Shown piece after piece: positions 34,709 to 42,692 of a stretch of DNA of 64,000 bases (the stretch's first letter is position 1; each line of letters begins with the position of its first letter). The stretch spans positions 930,001-994,000 of the forward strand of contig NZ_CP192735.1 in assembly GCF_050749815.1 (NCBI RefSeq), read 5' to 3'. Source of the DNA: Dyella_A sp050749815. Its GTDB lineage: Bacteria; Pseudomonadota; Gammaproteobacteria; Xanthomonadales; Rhodanobacteraceae. The translations under genes and the position numbers were made by a program. Under the pieces are notes generated by a model. The model searched no databases and was not told where the DNA came from. It was given only the letters and a program-made list of their open reading frames with translations.

Positions 34709-35155
34709 GTCTGCCTCCAACGTGCTGTACGCGTGGCCGACCGAGGTCGAAATCCATGCGCCGTTGCGGTGGACGGGCGGGCAGGCCGTTCCACCTGGAT
34801 GAATGACACTCGGGCCGAAACTTGGGGCCTTGGGTGCCTTTGCCACGGGATTGTGGCGAGTCGGGCGGGCGCTTGGTTGTGCCTAGCCTGACCAGTGCTG
34901 CTGGGACATCGTCGAGAGCACCGCTCTCGTCCTGCCTGCAACTACTCCGCCACGGACGGCGGTCATTCCTTCCGGCAGATGTTCTTGCCGGGTCGCGCCG
35001 ATCCGGAATCTTCCGGTTCGTCGCGTGCATCGGTCCACGAGGTGGTGGGCCGCTCAAAAGTTCGGCGGAGCCTAGTGGCGGGATTTTGTGAAGGCAAGTG
35101 CCGTCGCCTCCGAGTTCACGAGGCACTCACATTCGCGAGGGTGGCTGCACGATCG
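34709..35155 (-). promoter_or_regulatory. 450-nt gene-free region: promoter and structured leader of the SleB-like gene
   Basis: No convincing protein gene in this stretch. On the minus strand TTGCCT (35097-35092) and TAGGCT (35074-35069) are spaced 17 nt, a good sigma-70 promoter with a start near 35062. The following approximately 350 nt before the SleB-like ATG contain several perfect small hairpins: CCAC/GTGG, CCGGAA/TTCCGG (loop GA), CCGGCA/TGCCGG (loop 8 nt) and CGAGAGC/GCTCTCG (34913-34929). It could be a long structured 5' leader or a separate small RNA. It matches no RNA family I know. Confidence 0.4.
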
Positions 35156-35968
35156 TCATGCGGGCCAGGTTTGGAGAAGTTCAACCGCAATTTTCTGACC
35201 GGCGTGCGTCGCCGTCACCGGCCCGTCCGCGCGCGCCAATTCACTGTGGCACAGCGCGATCGCCTCGGTGCCGCGGTCAGTCGATGTCGCATTGAGCAGT
35301 TGGATGGGAGATCCGTCGCCATCGATTTCAAGCAGGGTGCCGGAGGCTACCGGCTGCGACAATCCGACCCGGCACAGGTGTCGCTTGTTGCCACCGCGGT
35401 AGTGCAGCCGGGCGACGATTTCCTGGCCGGGATAGCAGCCCTTGTCCAGACTCACGGCGTGCAGCCGATGCAGTGAAAGCGCCGGCGGCAGGCACGTGCC
35501 GAGCAACGTGTCGGGCAGCCAGGGCCATCCAGCAGCTATCTGCAGCGAATGCCAGCGCGTGTCCGCGTTGGCATCGCTCGACAGCACCAGCGAGTGGTCG
35601 TCGCATCCGAAACGCGCGACGTTGTCGAGCGCGTGCACCTGATGCAATGGCAGCGCGTCGGCGGTCGCGAGCGACTGCGAGTTGTCGGCATGCATGGAGA
35701 GCTTCGCCCTGAACACGAAACGCGAAAGCTCGTTCTTCATCGCATCGGCGTGACCGCCGCGCAGCAGGAGCAGTAGTCGCTCCGGGGCGAGGCGAGCGAG
35801 ATGGAAGAGGTAGCGCACGCGACCTTGCGCATCCAGCCATGCGCCGAACTGCCACTCGCCCGGCGCAATGGATGCGACCGCTACGGTGAACTGGGACTGC
35901 GCGAACGCAACCGCGTCCGGGCCCTCGATGAGCAGCGTCTCGGCGGTGGTGCAGGAGGGATCAGGCAT
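35156..35968 (-). CDS. ygfZ: YgfZ/GcvT-like tetrahydrofolate-dependent Fe-S cluster protein
   Basis: A 270-aa protein of the GcvT fold that supports repair or assembly of certain Fe-S enzymes. The family signature KGCYPGQEIVAR is present, with LHRLHAVSLD before it and an N-terminal GPDAVAFAQSQFT. The start MPDPSCTTAETLL at 35968 fits the family better than the upstream in-frame ATG. It lies divergent from the succinate dehydrogenase operon, an Fe-S enzyme system, which may be meaningful. Confidence 0.92.
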   Translation of the reverse strand: MPDPSCTTAETLLIEGPDAVAFAQSQFTVAVASIAPGEWQFGAWLDAQGRVRYLFHLARLAPERLLLLLRGGHADAMKNELSRFVFRAKLSMHADNSQSLATADALPLHQVHALDNVARFGCDDHSLVLSSDANADTRWHSLQIAAGWPWLPDTLLGTCLPPALSLHRLHAVSLDKGCYPGQEIVARLHYRGGNKRHLCRVGLSQPVASGTLLEIDGDGSPIQLLNATSTDRGTEAIALCHSELARADGPVTATHAGQKIAVELLQTWPA

Positions 35969-36025
35969 GGCTGAAACAAGTGAGGGTGAGAGGGCGGCAA
36001 GGCAAGCCTGCGGCGCTGCGTCAGG

Positions 36026-36045
36026 TTGTGCCGACTGGGGCACAA
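36026..36045. promoter_or_regulatory. Inverted repeat in the ygfZ/sdh divergent promoter region
   Basis: TTGTGCC (36026-36032) and GGCACAA (36039-36045) are separated by 6 nt, followed by AT-rich TATTACTCTTGTT, about 30 nt upstream of the SDHAF4-like gene. Position suggests an operator or promoter element for the sdh operon; the regulator is unknown. Confidence 0.4.
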
Positions 36046-36074
36046 GTATTACTCTTGTTCAGCTAAGAGACCCC

Positions 36075-36242
36075 ATGTCCGACAATCGCTCACATCCCGA
36101 CGAGAAGCCTTCGAACGCCCCGGCGTCGGGGCAGCCCGTGCCTGCGAAACCCGCAGGTCCGGTCGGGGCGCAGGAGCAACCGGCGCCGGATCCCACACGC
36201 TACGGCGATTGGGAAAAGAACGGTCGCTGCATCGACTTCTGA
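36075..36242 (+). CDS. SDHAF4-like succinate dehydrogenase assembly factor (DUF1674)
   Basis: A 55-aa protein, mostly Pro/Ala-rich and disordered, ending in the DUF1674 signature PTRYGDWEKNGRCIDF, which matches the conserved C terminus of mitochondrial SDHAF4. SDHAF4 binds flavinylated SdhA before SdhB joins. Its place as the first gene before sdhC strongly supports the same role here. The identification is by C-terminal motif and context. Confidence 0.85.
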   Translation: MSDNRSHPDEKPSNAPASGQPVPAKPAGPVGAQEQPAPDPTRYGDWEKNGRCIDF

Positions 36243-36326
36243 TCTGCCGCGCCGGCAGTGGCCGGCGTGCGGATGGATAGTGATGGTCGGCGTGGAACCC
36301 AGCGATTCCACACCAGGATAGCCGCC

Positions 36327-36722
36327 ATGGCAGACACGCGACGACCGCTTTCCCCGCACCTCCAGGTTTACAAGTGGCAGGTGCAGATGATGACCTCCAT
36401 CCTGCATCGCGCCACCGGCATCGTGCTCGCCCTCGGCGGCGCGATCATCGTGTGGGGCCTGATGGCCCTCGCCGCGGGGAATGACGCGTTCGCTGCGTTC
36501 ACGGCGTGTGCGGGCAGCCCGCTTGGCCTGCTGGTCCTGTTCGGATGGACCTGGGCACTCGCGTATCACCTGTGCAACGGCATTCGTCATCTGGTGCAGG
36601 ACACCGGTGCCGGCTACGCCATTCCCCAGTTCGTGCGCTCGAGCTGGCTGTCGGTGATCGGCAGCGTGGTGATCACCCTGCTGGTGTGGGGCTATGTGCT
36701 GACGACCGGAGGTGCGGCATGA
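36327..36722 (+). CDS. sdhC: Succinate dehydrogenase cytochrome b556 subunit
   Basis: A 131-aa membrane anchor with three helices. It has the SdhC signatures RPLSPHLQVYKWQ and SILHRATGIVLALGG (residues about 5-40) and the heme-ligating His in YHLCNGIRHLVQD. With SdhD it holds heme b and the quinone site. The start is the ATG giving MADTRRPLSPHL; it ends in a 4-nt overlap with sdhD. Confidence 0.96.
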   Translation: MADTRRPLSPHLQVYKWQVQMMTSILHRATGIVLALGGAIIVWGLMALAAGNDAFAAFTACAGSPLGLLVLFGWTWALAYHLCNGIRHLVQDTGAGYAIPQFVRSSWLSVIGSVVITLLVWGYVLTTGGAA

Positions 36723-37108
36723 GCGCGAAGGATCTGCGGCACCCGATCAAGCGGGCGCGCGGGCTCGGTTCGGCCCAGTCGGGCGTGGGCCACTGGTGGA
36801 CGCAGCGCACTACTGCCGTTGCGCTGATTGCGCTGGGGCTGTGGTTTCTCGTCACGGTGCTGCGCCTGGTGCATACCGACTACGAGACCGCTCGTACCGT
36901 TGTGGCCAAGCCTTGGAACGCGATCCTGCTGATCGCGTTCGTGGTCACCATGTTCTGGCATGCCGTGCTCGGCTTGCAGGTGGTGATCGAAGACTACGTG
37001 CACACGCGCTGGAAGGAAGTTTCCTTGCTGGTGCTGGTGAAGTTCCTCGCGGTGCTGGGCGCGCTTGCAAGCGTGCTGGCGGTCCTGCGCGTCGCTCTGG
37101 GAGCCTGA
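36719..37108 (+). CDS. sdhD: Succinate dehydrogenase hydrophobic anchor subunit
   Basis: A 129-aa three-helix membrane protein: HWWTQRTTAVALIALGLWFL, then AILLIAFVVTMFWHAVLGLQVVIEDYVH with the heme/quinone-site His and Asp-Tyr, and a final helix. This is the SdhD pattern (G-x-WxxQRxTA and H-x7-VIEDY). It overlaps sdhC by 4 nt and precedes sdhA by 1 nt. Confidence 0.95.
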   Translation: MSAKDLRHPIKRARGLGSAQSGVGHWWTQRTTAVALIALGLWFLVTVLRLVHTDYETARTVVAKPWNAILLIAFVVTMFWHAVLGLQVVIEDYVHTRWKEVSLLVLVKFLAVLGALASVLAVLRVALGA

Positions 37109-37109
37109 A

Positions 37110-38897
37110 GTGGAAAGCTACAAGATCCAACAGCATAAGTACGACGTGATCGTGGTCGGCGCCGGTGGCGCGGGCCTGCGCGCCACCTTCGGCCTGGCCG
37201 AGAAGGGCCTGAAGGCCGCGTGCATCACCAAGGTGTTCCCGACCCGCTCGCATACGGTGGCGGCGCAGGGCGGTATCTCCGCCGCGCTGGGCAACATGGG
37301 CGAGGACGACTGGCGCTTCCATTTCTACGACACCATCAAGGGGTCGGACTGGCTGGGTGACCAGGACGCCATCGAGTACATGTGCCGCGAGGCGATTCCG
37401 GCGATCATCGAACTGGAGCACTACGGCGTGCCGTTTTCGCGCACGGCCGAGGGCAAGATCTACCAGCGCCCGTTCGGCGGCATGACCACGCATTACGGCA
37501 AGGGCACCGCTCAGCGCACCTGCGCCGCGGCCGACCGTACCGGCCACGCGATCCTGCACACGCTGTATCAGCAGGCGCTGGCGCACGATGCCTCGTTCTT
37601 CATCGAGTACTTCGCGATCGACCTGATCTTCGACGATGAGGGCGTGTGCCGCGGCGTGCTGGCGCTGGACATGAACGAGGGCACGCTGCACTTCTTCCGC
37701 GGCCAAGCCGTGGTGCTGGCGACCGGCGGCTACGGCCGCGCCTATTTCAGCGCCACCTCGGCGCACACCTGCACCGGCGATGGCGGCGGCATGGTGCTGC
37801 GCGCCGGCCTGCCGCTGCAGGATATGGAGTTCGTGCAGTTCCACCCGACCGGCATCTACGGCGCGGGCTGCCTGATCACCGAGGGCGTGCGCGGCGAGGG
37901 CGGCTACCTCACCAACTCCGAGGGCGAGCGCTTCATGGAGCGCTACGCACCCAACGCAAAGGATCTGGCGTCCCGCGACGTGGTCAGTCGCGCCATGACG
38001 ATCGAGATCCGCGAGGGTCGCGGCGTCGGCGAGCAGAAGGACCACATCCACCTCAACCTCATGCATCTGGGCGCCGAGGTGATCAACGAGCGCCTGCCGG
38101 GTATCGCCGAGTCGGCTCGCATCTTCGCCGGCGTGGATGTGACCAAGGAGCCGATCCCGGTGCTGCCGACCGTTCACTACAACATGGGTGGCATCCCAAC
38201 CAACTATCACGGCGAAGTGGTGCAGCTGAAGGACGGCAATCCCGATTCGGTGGTGCCTGGCCTGTTCGCCATCGGCGAGGCGGCGTGCGTATCGGTGCAC
38301 GGCGCCAACCGCCTGGGTTCGAACTCGCTGCTCGACTTGGTGGTGTTCGGTCGCGCGGTTGCGAACCGCTGCGCTGAGGTGATCCAGCCGGGCGCGTCGC
38401 ACAAGGACCTGCCGGCAAGCGTGCTGGACAAGGCACTGACCCGCTTCGACGGCCTGCGCAACGCCAACGGCAGCACGCCGACGGCGAAGATCCGCGCGGA
38501 AATGCAGCGCACCATGCAGAGCGACGCGGCTGTGTTCCGCACCGGCGACACGCTGAAGGACGGCAAGCGCAAGATCTCCGAGGTCTACGACTCGTTCAAG
38601 GACGTCAAGGTTTCCGATCGCTCGCTGGTGTGGAACTCCGACCTGATCGAGACGCTGGAGCTGTCCAACCTGCTGGCGCAGGCGGTGGCGACCATGCATT
38701 CGGCCGAGCAGCGACCGGAGAGCCGCGGCGCGCACGCTCGCGAGGACTTCCCGGACCGCAACGACGACGAGTGGATGAAGCACACGCTGGTCAAGGTGGA
38801 CGAGGCCGGCAACACCAGCTTCGAGTTCCGCCCGGTGCACATGTACACGATGACCGACGAGGTCGAAGTGGTGCCGCCGAAGAAGCGCGTCTACTGA
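37110..38897 (+). CDS. sdhA: Succinate dehydrogenase flavoprotein subunit
   Basis: A 595-aa flavoprotein oxidising succinate to fumarate in the TCA cycle. The FAD-binding VIVVGAGGAGLRA, covalent-FAD His48 in FPTRSHTVAAQGG, catalytic HPTGIYGAG and RDVVSRAMTIEI, and SLLDLVVFGRA are present. The GTG start directly follows the sdhD stop; its start VESYKIQQHKYDVIVVG matches the family. Full length. Confidence 0.98.
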   Translation: MESYKIQQHKYDVIVVGAGGAGLRATFGLAEKGLKAACITKVFPTRSHTVAAQGGISAALGNMGEDDWRFHFYDTIKGSDWLGDQDAIEYMCREAIPAIIELEHYGVPFSRTAEGKIYQRPFGGMTTHYGKGTAQRTCAAADRTGHAILHTLYQQALAHDASFFIEYFAIDLIFDDEGVCRGVLALDMNEGTLHFFRGQAVVLATGGYGRAYFSATSAHTCTGDGGGMVLRAGLPLQDMEFVQFHPTGIYGAGCLITEGVRGEGGYLTNSEGERFMERYAPNAKDLASRDVVSRAMTIEIREGRGVGEQKDHIHLNLMHLGAEVINERLPGIAESARIFAGVDVTKEPIPVLPTVHYNMGGIPTNYHGEVVQLKDGNPDSVVPGLFAIGEAACVSVHGANRLGSNSLLDLVVFGRAVANRCAEVIQPGASHKDLPASVLDKALTRFDGLRNANGSTPTAKIRAEMQRTMQSDAAVFRTGDTLKDGKRKISEVYDSFKDVKVSDRSLVWNSDLIETLELSNLLAQAVATMHSAEQRPESRGAHAREDFPDRNDDEWMKHTLVKVDEAGNTSFEFRPVHMYTMTDEVEVVPPKKRVY

Positions 38898-38902
38898 TCA
38901 GG

Positions 38903-38932
38903 CGATGCCGGCGATCCTGGTCGCCGGCATCG
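38903..38932 (+). other. Intercistronic hairpin between sdhA and sdhB
   Basis: CGATGCCGGCGA (38903-38914) and TCGCCGGCATCG (38921-38932) form a perfect 12-bp stem with loop TCCTGG, 5 nt after the sdhA stop. There is no T-tract, so it is not a standard terminator. A second small stem GGGCC/GGCCC lies just before the sdhB ribosome-binding region. It probably stabilises the upstream mRNA or tunes sdhB expression. Confidence 0.6.
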
Positions 38933-38994
38933 TTAGCGCATCGCAGGTGGTTGGGGCCGTCAGGCCCTCCTAACGAGATTGAAGGGTTCCGCAC

Positions 38995-39777
38995 ATGGCA
39001 GAGTTCACCCTCCCGAAGAATTCGAAGATCCAGCCGGGCAAGCATTTCCCGGCCCAGGGCGCGAAGAAGCCGCGCACGTTCCGCATCTACCGCTGGTCGC
39101 CGGACGACGGCCAGAACCCGCGCATCGACACCTATGAGGTGGACATGGCCGCGTGCGGTCCGATGGTTCTGGACGCGCTGCTGAAGATCAAGAACGAGAT
39201 CGATCCCACGCTGACCCTGCGCCGCTCCTGCCGCGAGGGCATCTGCGGTTCGTGCGCGATGAACATCGACGGCACCAACACGCTGGCCTGCACCAAGGCT
39301 ATCGACGATTGCGCCGGCGGTGACGTGAAGATCTACCCGCTGCCGCACATGCCGGTGGTGAAGGATCTGGTGCCGGATCTCACCCACTTCTACGCCCAGT
39401 TCGCCTCGATCAAGCCGTGGCTGCGCACGCAGAGCCCGGCGCCGGATCGCGAGCGCCTGCAGTCGCCGGAAGACCGCAAGCACCTGGACGGCCTGTACGA
39501 GTGCATCCTCTGCGCGTGCTGCTCCACGAGCTGCCCGAGCTATTGGTGGAACGGCGACAAGTACCTCGGCCCGGCGATCCTGTTGCAGGCCTATCGCTGG
39601 ATCGTCGACTCGCGCGACGAGGACACCGGTGCCCGCCTGGACGATCTGGAAGACCCGTTCAAGCTGTATCGCTGCCACACCATCATGAACTGCGCGCGCA
39701 CCTGCCCGAAGGGCCTGAACCCGGCCAAGGCGATCGCCGAGATCAAGAAGCTGATCGTGCAGCGCCGCGCGGCCTGA
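38995..39777 (+). CDS. sdhB: Succinate dehydrogenase iron-sulfur subunit
   Basis: A 260-aa protein carrying the three clusters between SdhA and quinone: the [2Fe-2S] motif SCREGICGSCAMNIDG, the [4Fe-4S] motif CILCACCSTSCP, and the [3Fe-4S] motif CHTIMNCARTCPKGLNP. The quinone-site Trp-Trp (SYWWNGD) is present. Length is normal. A 97-nt spacer with hairpins separates it from sdhA. Confidence 0.98.
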   Translation: MAEFTLPKNSKIQPGKHFPAQGAKKPRTFRIYRWSPDDGQNPRIDTYEVDMAACGPMVLDALLKIKNEIDPTLTLRRSCREGICGSCAMNIDGTNTLACTKAIDDCAGGDVKIYPLPHMPVVKDLVPDLTHFYAQFASIKPWLRTQSPAPDRERLQSPEDRKHLDGLYECILCACCSTSCPSYWWNGDKYLGPAILLQAYRWIVDSRDEDTGARLDDLEDPFKLYRCHTIMNCARTCPKGLNPAKAIAEIKKLIVQRRAA

Positions 39778-39848
39778 CGGCCCGCCTGCTAGTGTCTGGA
39801 TCTGCGGGCTGCCTCCGGGCAGCCCGCATGCTTTGGAGAACCGGAACC

Positions 39849-40097
39849 GTGGAAGAAGCCCGCATCAAGCGCCTGCGCTGGCGCACCCGCCGGGGCACGC
39901 GCGAGCTGGACGCCCTGTTCGGCGGCTGGCTGGACGAGCGTTTCGCCACGGCGGACGAAGCGACCCGGTTGGCGTTCGACGCGTTGCTCGACGTGCAGGA
40001 TCCCGACCTGTGGGACTGGGTGATGGGCCACGCCCGCGCGCCGCGCGAAGATTGGCAGGCGATCATCGATGACATCCGCGCCCGCCATCGGCTTTGA
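39849..40097 (+). CDS. sdhE: SdhE, FAD assembly factor
   Basis: An 82-aa protein of the SdhE/YgfY family that promotes covalent flavinylation of SdhA. The conserved RRGTRELD (the RGxxE motif) lies near residues 14-21, followed by the helical ATADEATRLAFDALLDVQDPDLWDWV. The GTG start at 39849 is used; an in-frame ATG at 39828 would add 7 residues and cannot be excluded. It overlaps ygfX by 29 nt. Confidence 0.92.
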   Translation: MEEARIKRLRWRTRRGTRELDALFGGWLDERFATADEATRLAFDALLDVQDPDLWDWVMGHARAPREDWQAIIDDIRARHRL

Positions 40098-40488
40098 ATA
40101 CCGGCCGTCCCGGCTGCTGCAGCGCCTGCGCGGTTTGCTGGTGGTGCTGGCGGTCGTGGCGCTGCTGCTCAGTGGCATGGCGCTGTTGGTACGCCTGCTG
40201 CTCGGGCTGCTGCTGATCGGCGTTCTCGCTCTCATGCAGCGCCGGCAGCGCGCGACGCCCACGGCGGTGGGCTGGCACCCGATGTCCGGCTGGACCGTGC
40301 GAATGGCCGACGGTAGCGATGCGCCGATGAGCCTGCGCTCGTTTCGGGTGCTGGCCGGCTGCGTCGTCCTCAACCTGGCCGGCGAGGGCGGGCGCCACGA
40401 TCTCTGGCTGCTGCCGGACAACAGCGATCCGGACACGCGGCGGCGCCTGCGCATGCGTCTTGCCGCGACCGGCGGCCAGACGCCCTAG
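40069..40488 (+). CDS. ygfX: YgfX (CptA)-like membrane protein
   Basis: A 139-aa protein with two adjacent hydrophobic helices (about 20-60) and a soluble C-terminal part with GWTVRMADGSDAPMSLRSF and WLLPDNSDPDTRRRLRMRL, the pattern of YgfX. It overlaps sdhE by 29 nt, the usual partner arrangement. In E. coli the pair was proposed as a toxin-antitoxin system, but sdhE's accepted role is flavinylation; YgfX function is unsettled. Confidence 0.82.
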   Translation: MTSAPAIGFEYRPSRLLQRLRGLLVVLAVVALLLSGMALLVRLLLGLLLIGVLALMQRRQRATPTAVGWHPMSGWTVRMADGSDAPMSLRSFRVLAGCVVLNLAGEGGRHDLWLLPDNSDPDTRRRLRMRLAATGGQTP

Positions 40489-40617
40489 CGCCCCGAGCCG
40501 GTTGCCGGTTGCAGCGGCATCGGGCACTCTGCCGCGCTGGTGCGGTCCATGCAAAGCCCTGCAACTCAGGGATGTTCCGCTGGCCGGTGTCGCCGGCTCT
40601 CCACAGATCAGGTTGCC

Positions 40618-41862
40618 ATGTTCCGACCGCTCGAACTCTTCATCGGCCTGCGCTACACGCGCGCCAAGCGCCGCAACCAGTTCATTTCCTTCATCTCCAC
40701 GGTGTCGATCATCTGCATCTGCATCAGCGTGATGGCGCTGATCACCGTGATGTCGGTGATGAACGGGTTTGACAACGAGCTGCGCTCGCGCATCCTCGGC
40801 GCGGTGTCGCACGCCACCATCTCCGGCGTGGGCGAGAGCATCCACGACTGGCAGGGCACGGTGAAGCTGGCCGAGGCCAACCCGCACGTGCGCGGTGCGG
40901 CGCCCTACGTCGACCTGCAGGCGTTCCTGCAGGGTACCTACGGTTCCACCGGCGCCATGGTGCGCGGCATCGAGCCGGCGCAGGAGCCAAAGGCCTCGGA
41001 GATCGATAAGCACATGGTGCAGGGGCGCTGGGATTCGCTCACGCCCGGCAGCTGGAACATCGTCCTGGGCAAGGAGCTGGCGATGCAGCTCGGGGTGAAT
41101 GTTGGCGATCGGGTGATCGTCTACGTGCCGCAGTTGCGCGCGACCCCGATGGGTGCAGTGCCGACGGTGCGTGGATTCCATGTGTCGGGCATCTTCGAGC
41201 TGGGCATGCAGCAGTACGACTCCGGCCTGGCCCTGATCAACATGGGCGATGCAGAGAAGCTCGGTGACCTAGCCGGCCCTACCGGCATCCGCCTGCGCCT
41301 GGACGATCTATGGAATGCCGGCACGGTGGCGCGCCAGCTGAGCGATCAGCTCGGCCAGCTCTACAGCGTGCGCACCTGGATGCAGGAAAACAGCAACTTC
41401 TTCTCCGCCATCTCGATGGAGAAGAAGGTGATGTTCATCATTCTCTCGCTGATCATCCTGGTGGCGGTGATCAACCTGATCTCGATGCTGATGATGCTGG
41501 TCACCGACAAGCAGGCCGACATCGCCATCCTGCGCACCCTCGGAGCCACACCGCGCAGCATCATGGGCATGTTCATGGTGCAGGGTTTGCTGGTGGGCTT
41601 CGTCGGTATCGGCTTCGGCGTCGGCCTGGGCTCGCTGCTGTCGTGGAAGCTGCCGGCCATCGTCGACTGGATCCAGGACGTGTTCCACGTGCAGTTCCTG
41701 TCGCCGGACGTCTATTACATCTCCAACGTGCCCAGCAAGCTCGATGCGGCCGACGTGGGCTGGGTGGCGCTGGTCACCTTTGTGTTCTCGCTGCTGGCGA
41801 CCCTTTATCCCGCGTGGCGCGCCTCGCGCACGCAACCGGCGCAGGCGCTGCGCTATGAGTAA
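40618..41862 (+). CDS. lolC: LolC/E-type lipoprotein-releasing permease
   Basis: A 414-aa inner membrane protein with four helices (one near residues 25-50, three in the C-terminal third) and a large periplasmic domain. The start FIGLRYTRAKRRNQFISFIS, MNGFDNELRSRILG and the DIAILRTLGATPRSIMGMFM FtsX-like motif are characteristic. It extracts outer-membrane lipoproteins with LolD. It overlaps lolD by 8 nt. A single LolC/E gene suggests a LolF-like homodimer, which is inference from this window only. Confidence 0.94.
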   Translation: MFRPLELFIGLRYTRAKRRNQFISFISTVSIICICISVMALITVMSVMNGFDNELRSRILGAVSHATISGVGESIHDWQGTVKLAEANPHVRGAAPYVDLQAFLQGTYGSTGAMVRGIEPAQEPKASEIDKHMVQGRWDSLTPGSWNIVLGKELAMQLGVNVGDRVIVYVPQLRATPMGAVPTVRGFHVSGIFELGMQQYDSGLALINMGDAEKLGDLAGPTGIRLRLDDLWNAGTVARQLSDQLGQLYSVRTWMQENSNFFSAISMEKKVMFIILSLIILVAVINLISMLMMLVTDKQADIAILRTLGATPRSIMGMFMVQGLLVGFVGIGFGVGLGSLLSWKLPAIVDWIQDVFHVQFLSPDVYYISNVPSKLDAADVGWVALVTFVFSLLATLYPAWRASRTQPAQALRYE

Positions 41863-42592
41863 GCCGATGAACGCAAGCAACGACGTGGTGCTGCGCGCCA
41901 GCCATATCGCCAAGAGCTACCGCGAGGGCGACCTGCACACCGACGTGCTCACCGACGTGAGTTTCGAGCTCAAGCGCGGGCAGACGGCGGCGATCGTGGG
42001 CGCGTCGGGCTCGGGCAAGAGCACCCTGATGCACATCCTCGGCGGGCTGGACACCATGACCCGCGGCGAAGTGGAGGTGGACGGACACCGGTTGTCGTCG
42101 CTCTCCGATGCCGACCGTGGCCGCGTGCGCAACCGCTCGCTGGGTTTCATCTACCAGTTCCATCACCTGTTGCCCGAGTTCACCGCGCTGGAGAACGTGT
42201 GCATGCCGCTGCTGATTCGCGGCGTGGCGATTGCGCAGGCTCAGCGCGAAGCGACCGAACTGCTCGGTCGCGTCGGACTGGCGGCGCGGCTGCAGCACAA
42301 GCCTTCCGAGCTCTCCGGCGGCGAGCGTCAGCGCTGTGCGGTGGCTCGGGCCCTGGTCACCCGGCCGGCCTGCGTGCTGGGCGACGAGCCGACCGGCAAC
42401 CTGGACGAGGCCAATGCCGCTCAGGTCTACGCCTTGATGCTGGAACTCAACCGCGAGATCGGCACCAGTTTCATCCTGGTGACCCACGATACCCGCCTGG
42501 CTGCGCGCATGGACCGCACCCTGGTGCTGCACAACGGCGTGCTCACCGAACAGCCGCGCACCGATCCGGCCGCTCTGCTGCAGGAAATGTGA
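41855..42592 (+). CDS. lolD: LolD, ATP-binding subunit of the lipoprotein exporter
   Basis: A 245-aa ABC ATPase: SYREGDLHTDVLTDVSFEL opening (MacB/LolD type), Walker A GASGSGKST, the LolD-specific GFIYQFHHLLPEFTALENV Q-loop region, signature LSGGERQR, Walker B CVLGDEPTGNLD and VTHD. It powers lipoprotein release to LolA. Confidence 0.97.
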   Translation: MSKPMNASNDVVLRASHIAKSYREGDLHTDVLTDVSFELKRGQTAAIVGASGSGKSTLMHILGGLDTMTRGEVEVDGHRLSSLSDADRGRVRNRSLGFIYQFHHLLPEFTALENVCMPLLIRGVAIAQAQREATELLGRVGLAARLQHKPSELSGGERQRCAVARALVTRPACVLGDEPTGNLDEANAAQVYALMLELNREIGTSFILVTHDTRLAARMDRTLVLHNGVLTEQPRTDPAALLQEM

Positions 42593-42692
42593 GCGCCCGG
42601 CGTCCGCCCGCCTCGCGGCGAGGCAAGCGCCTACGCGAATGTTGCTGATGGGGATGCGCCCACACCGCTAGCCTTGTCGCTGGCTTTCGACG

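Noticed and set aside
33696..35126. A 476-codon minus-strand frame spanning both glycine-zipper genes and the SleB-like gene
   Set aside because: It is antisense to two lipoprotein genes and out of frame with the hydrolase; its composition is random-like and Arg/Pro-rich.
40069..40488. sdhE-ygfX as a toxin-antitoxin module
   Set aside because: The position in the sdh operon and the RGxxE motif fit SdhE's flavinylation role better; toxicity of YgfX cannot be judged from sequence.
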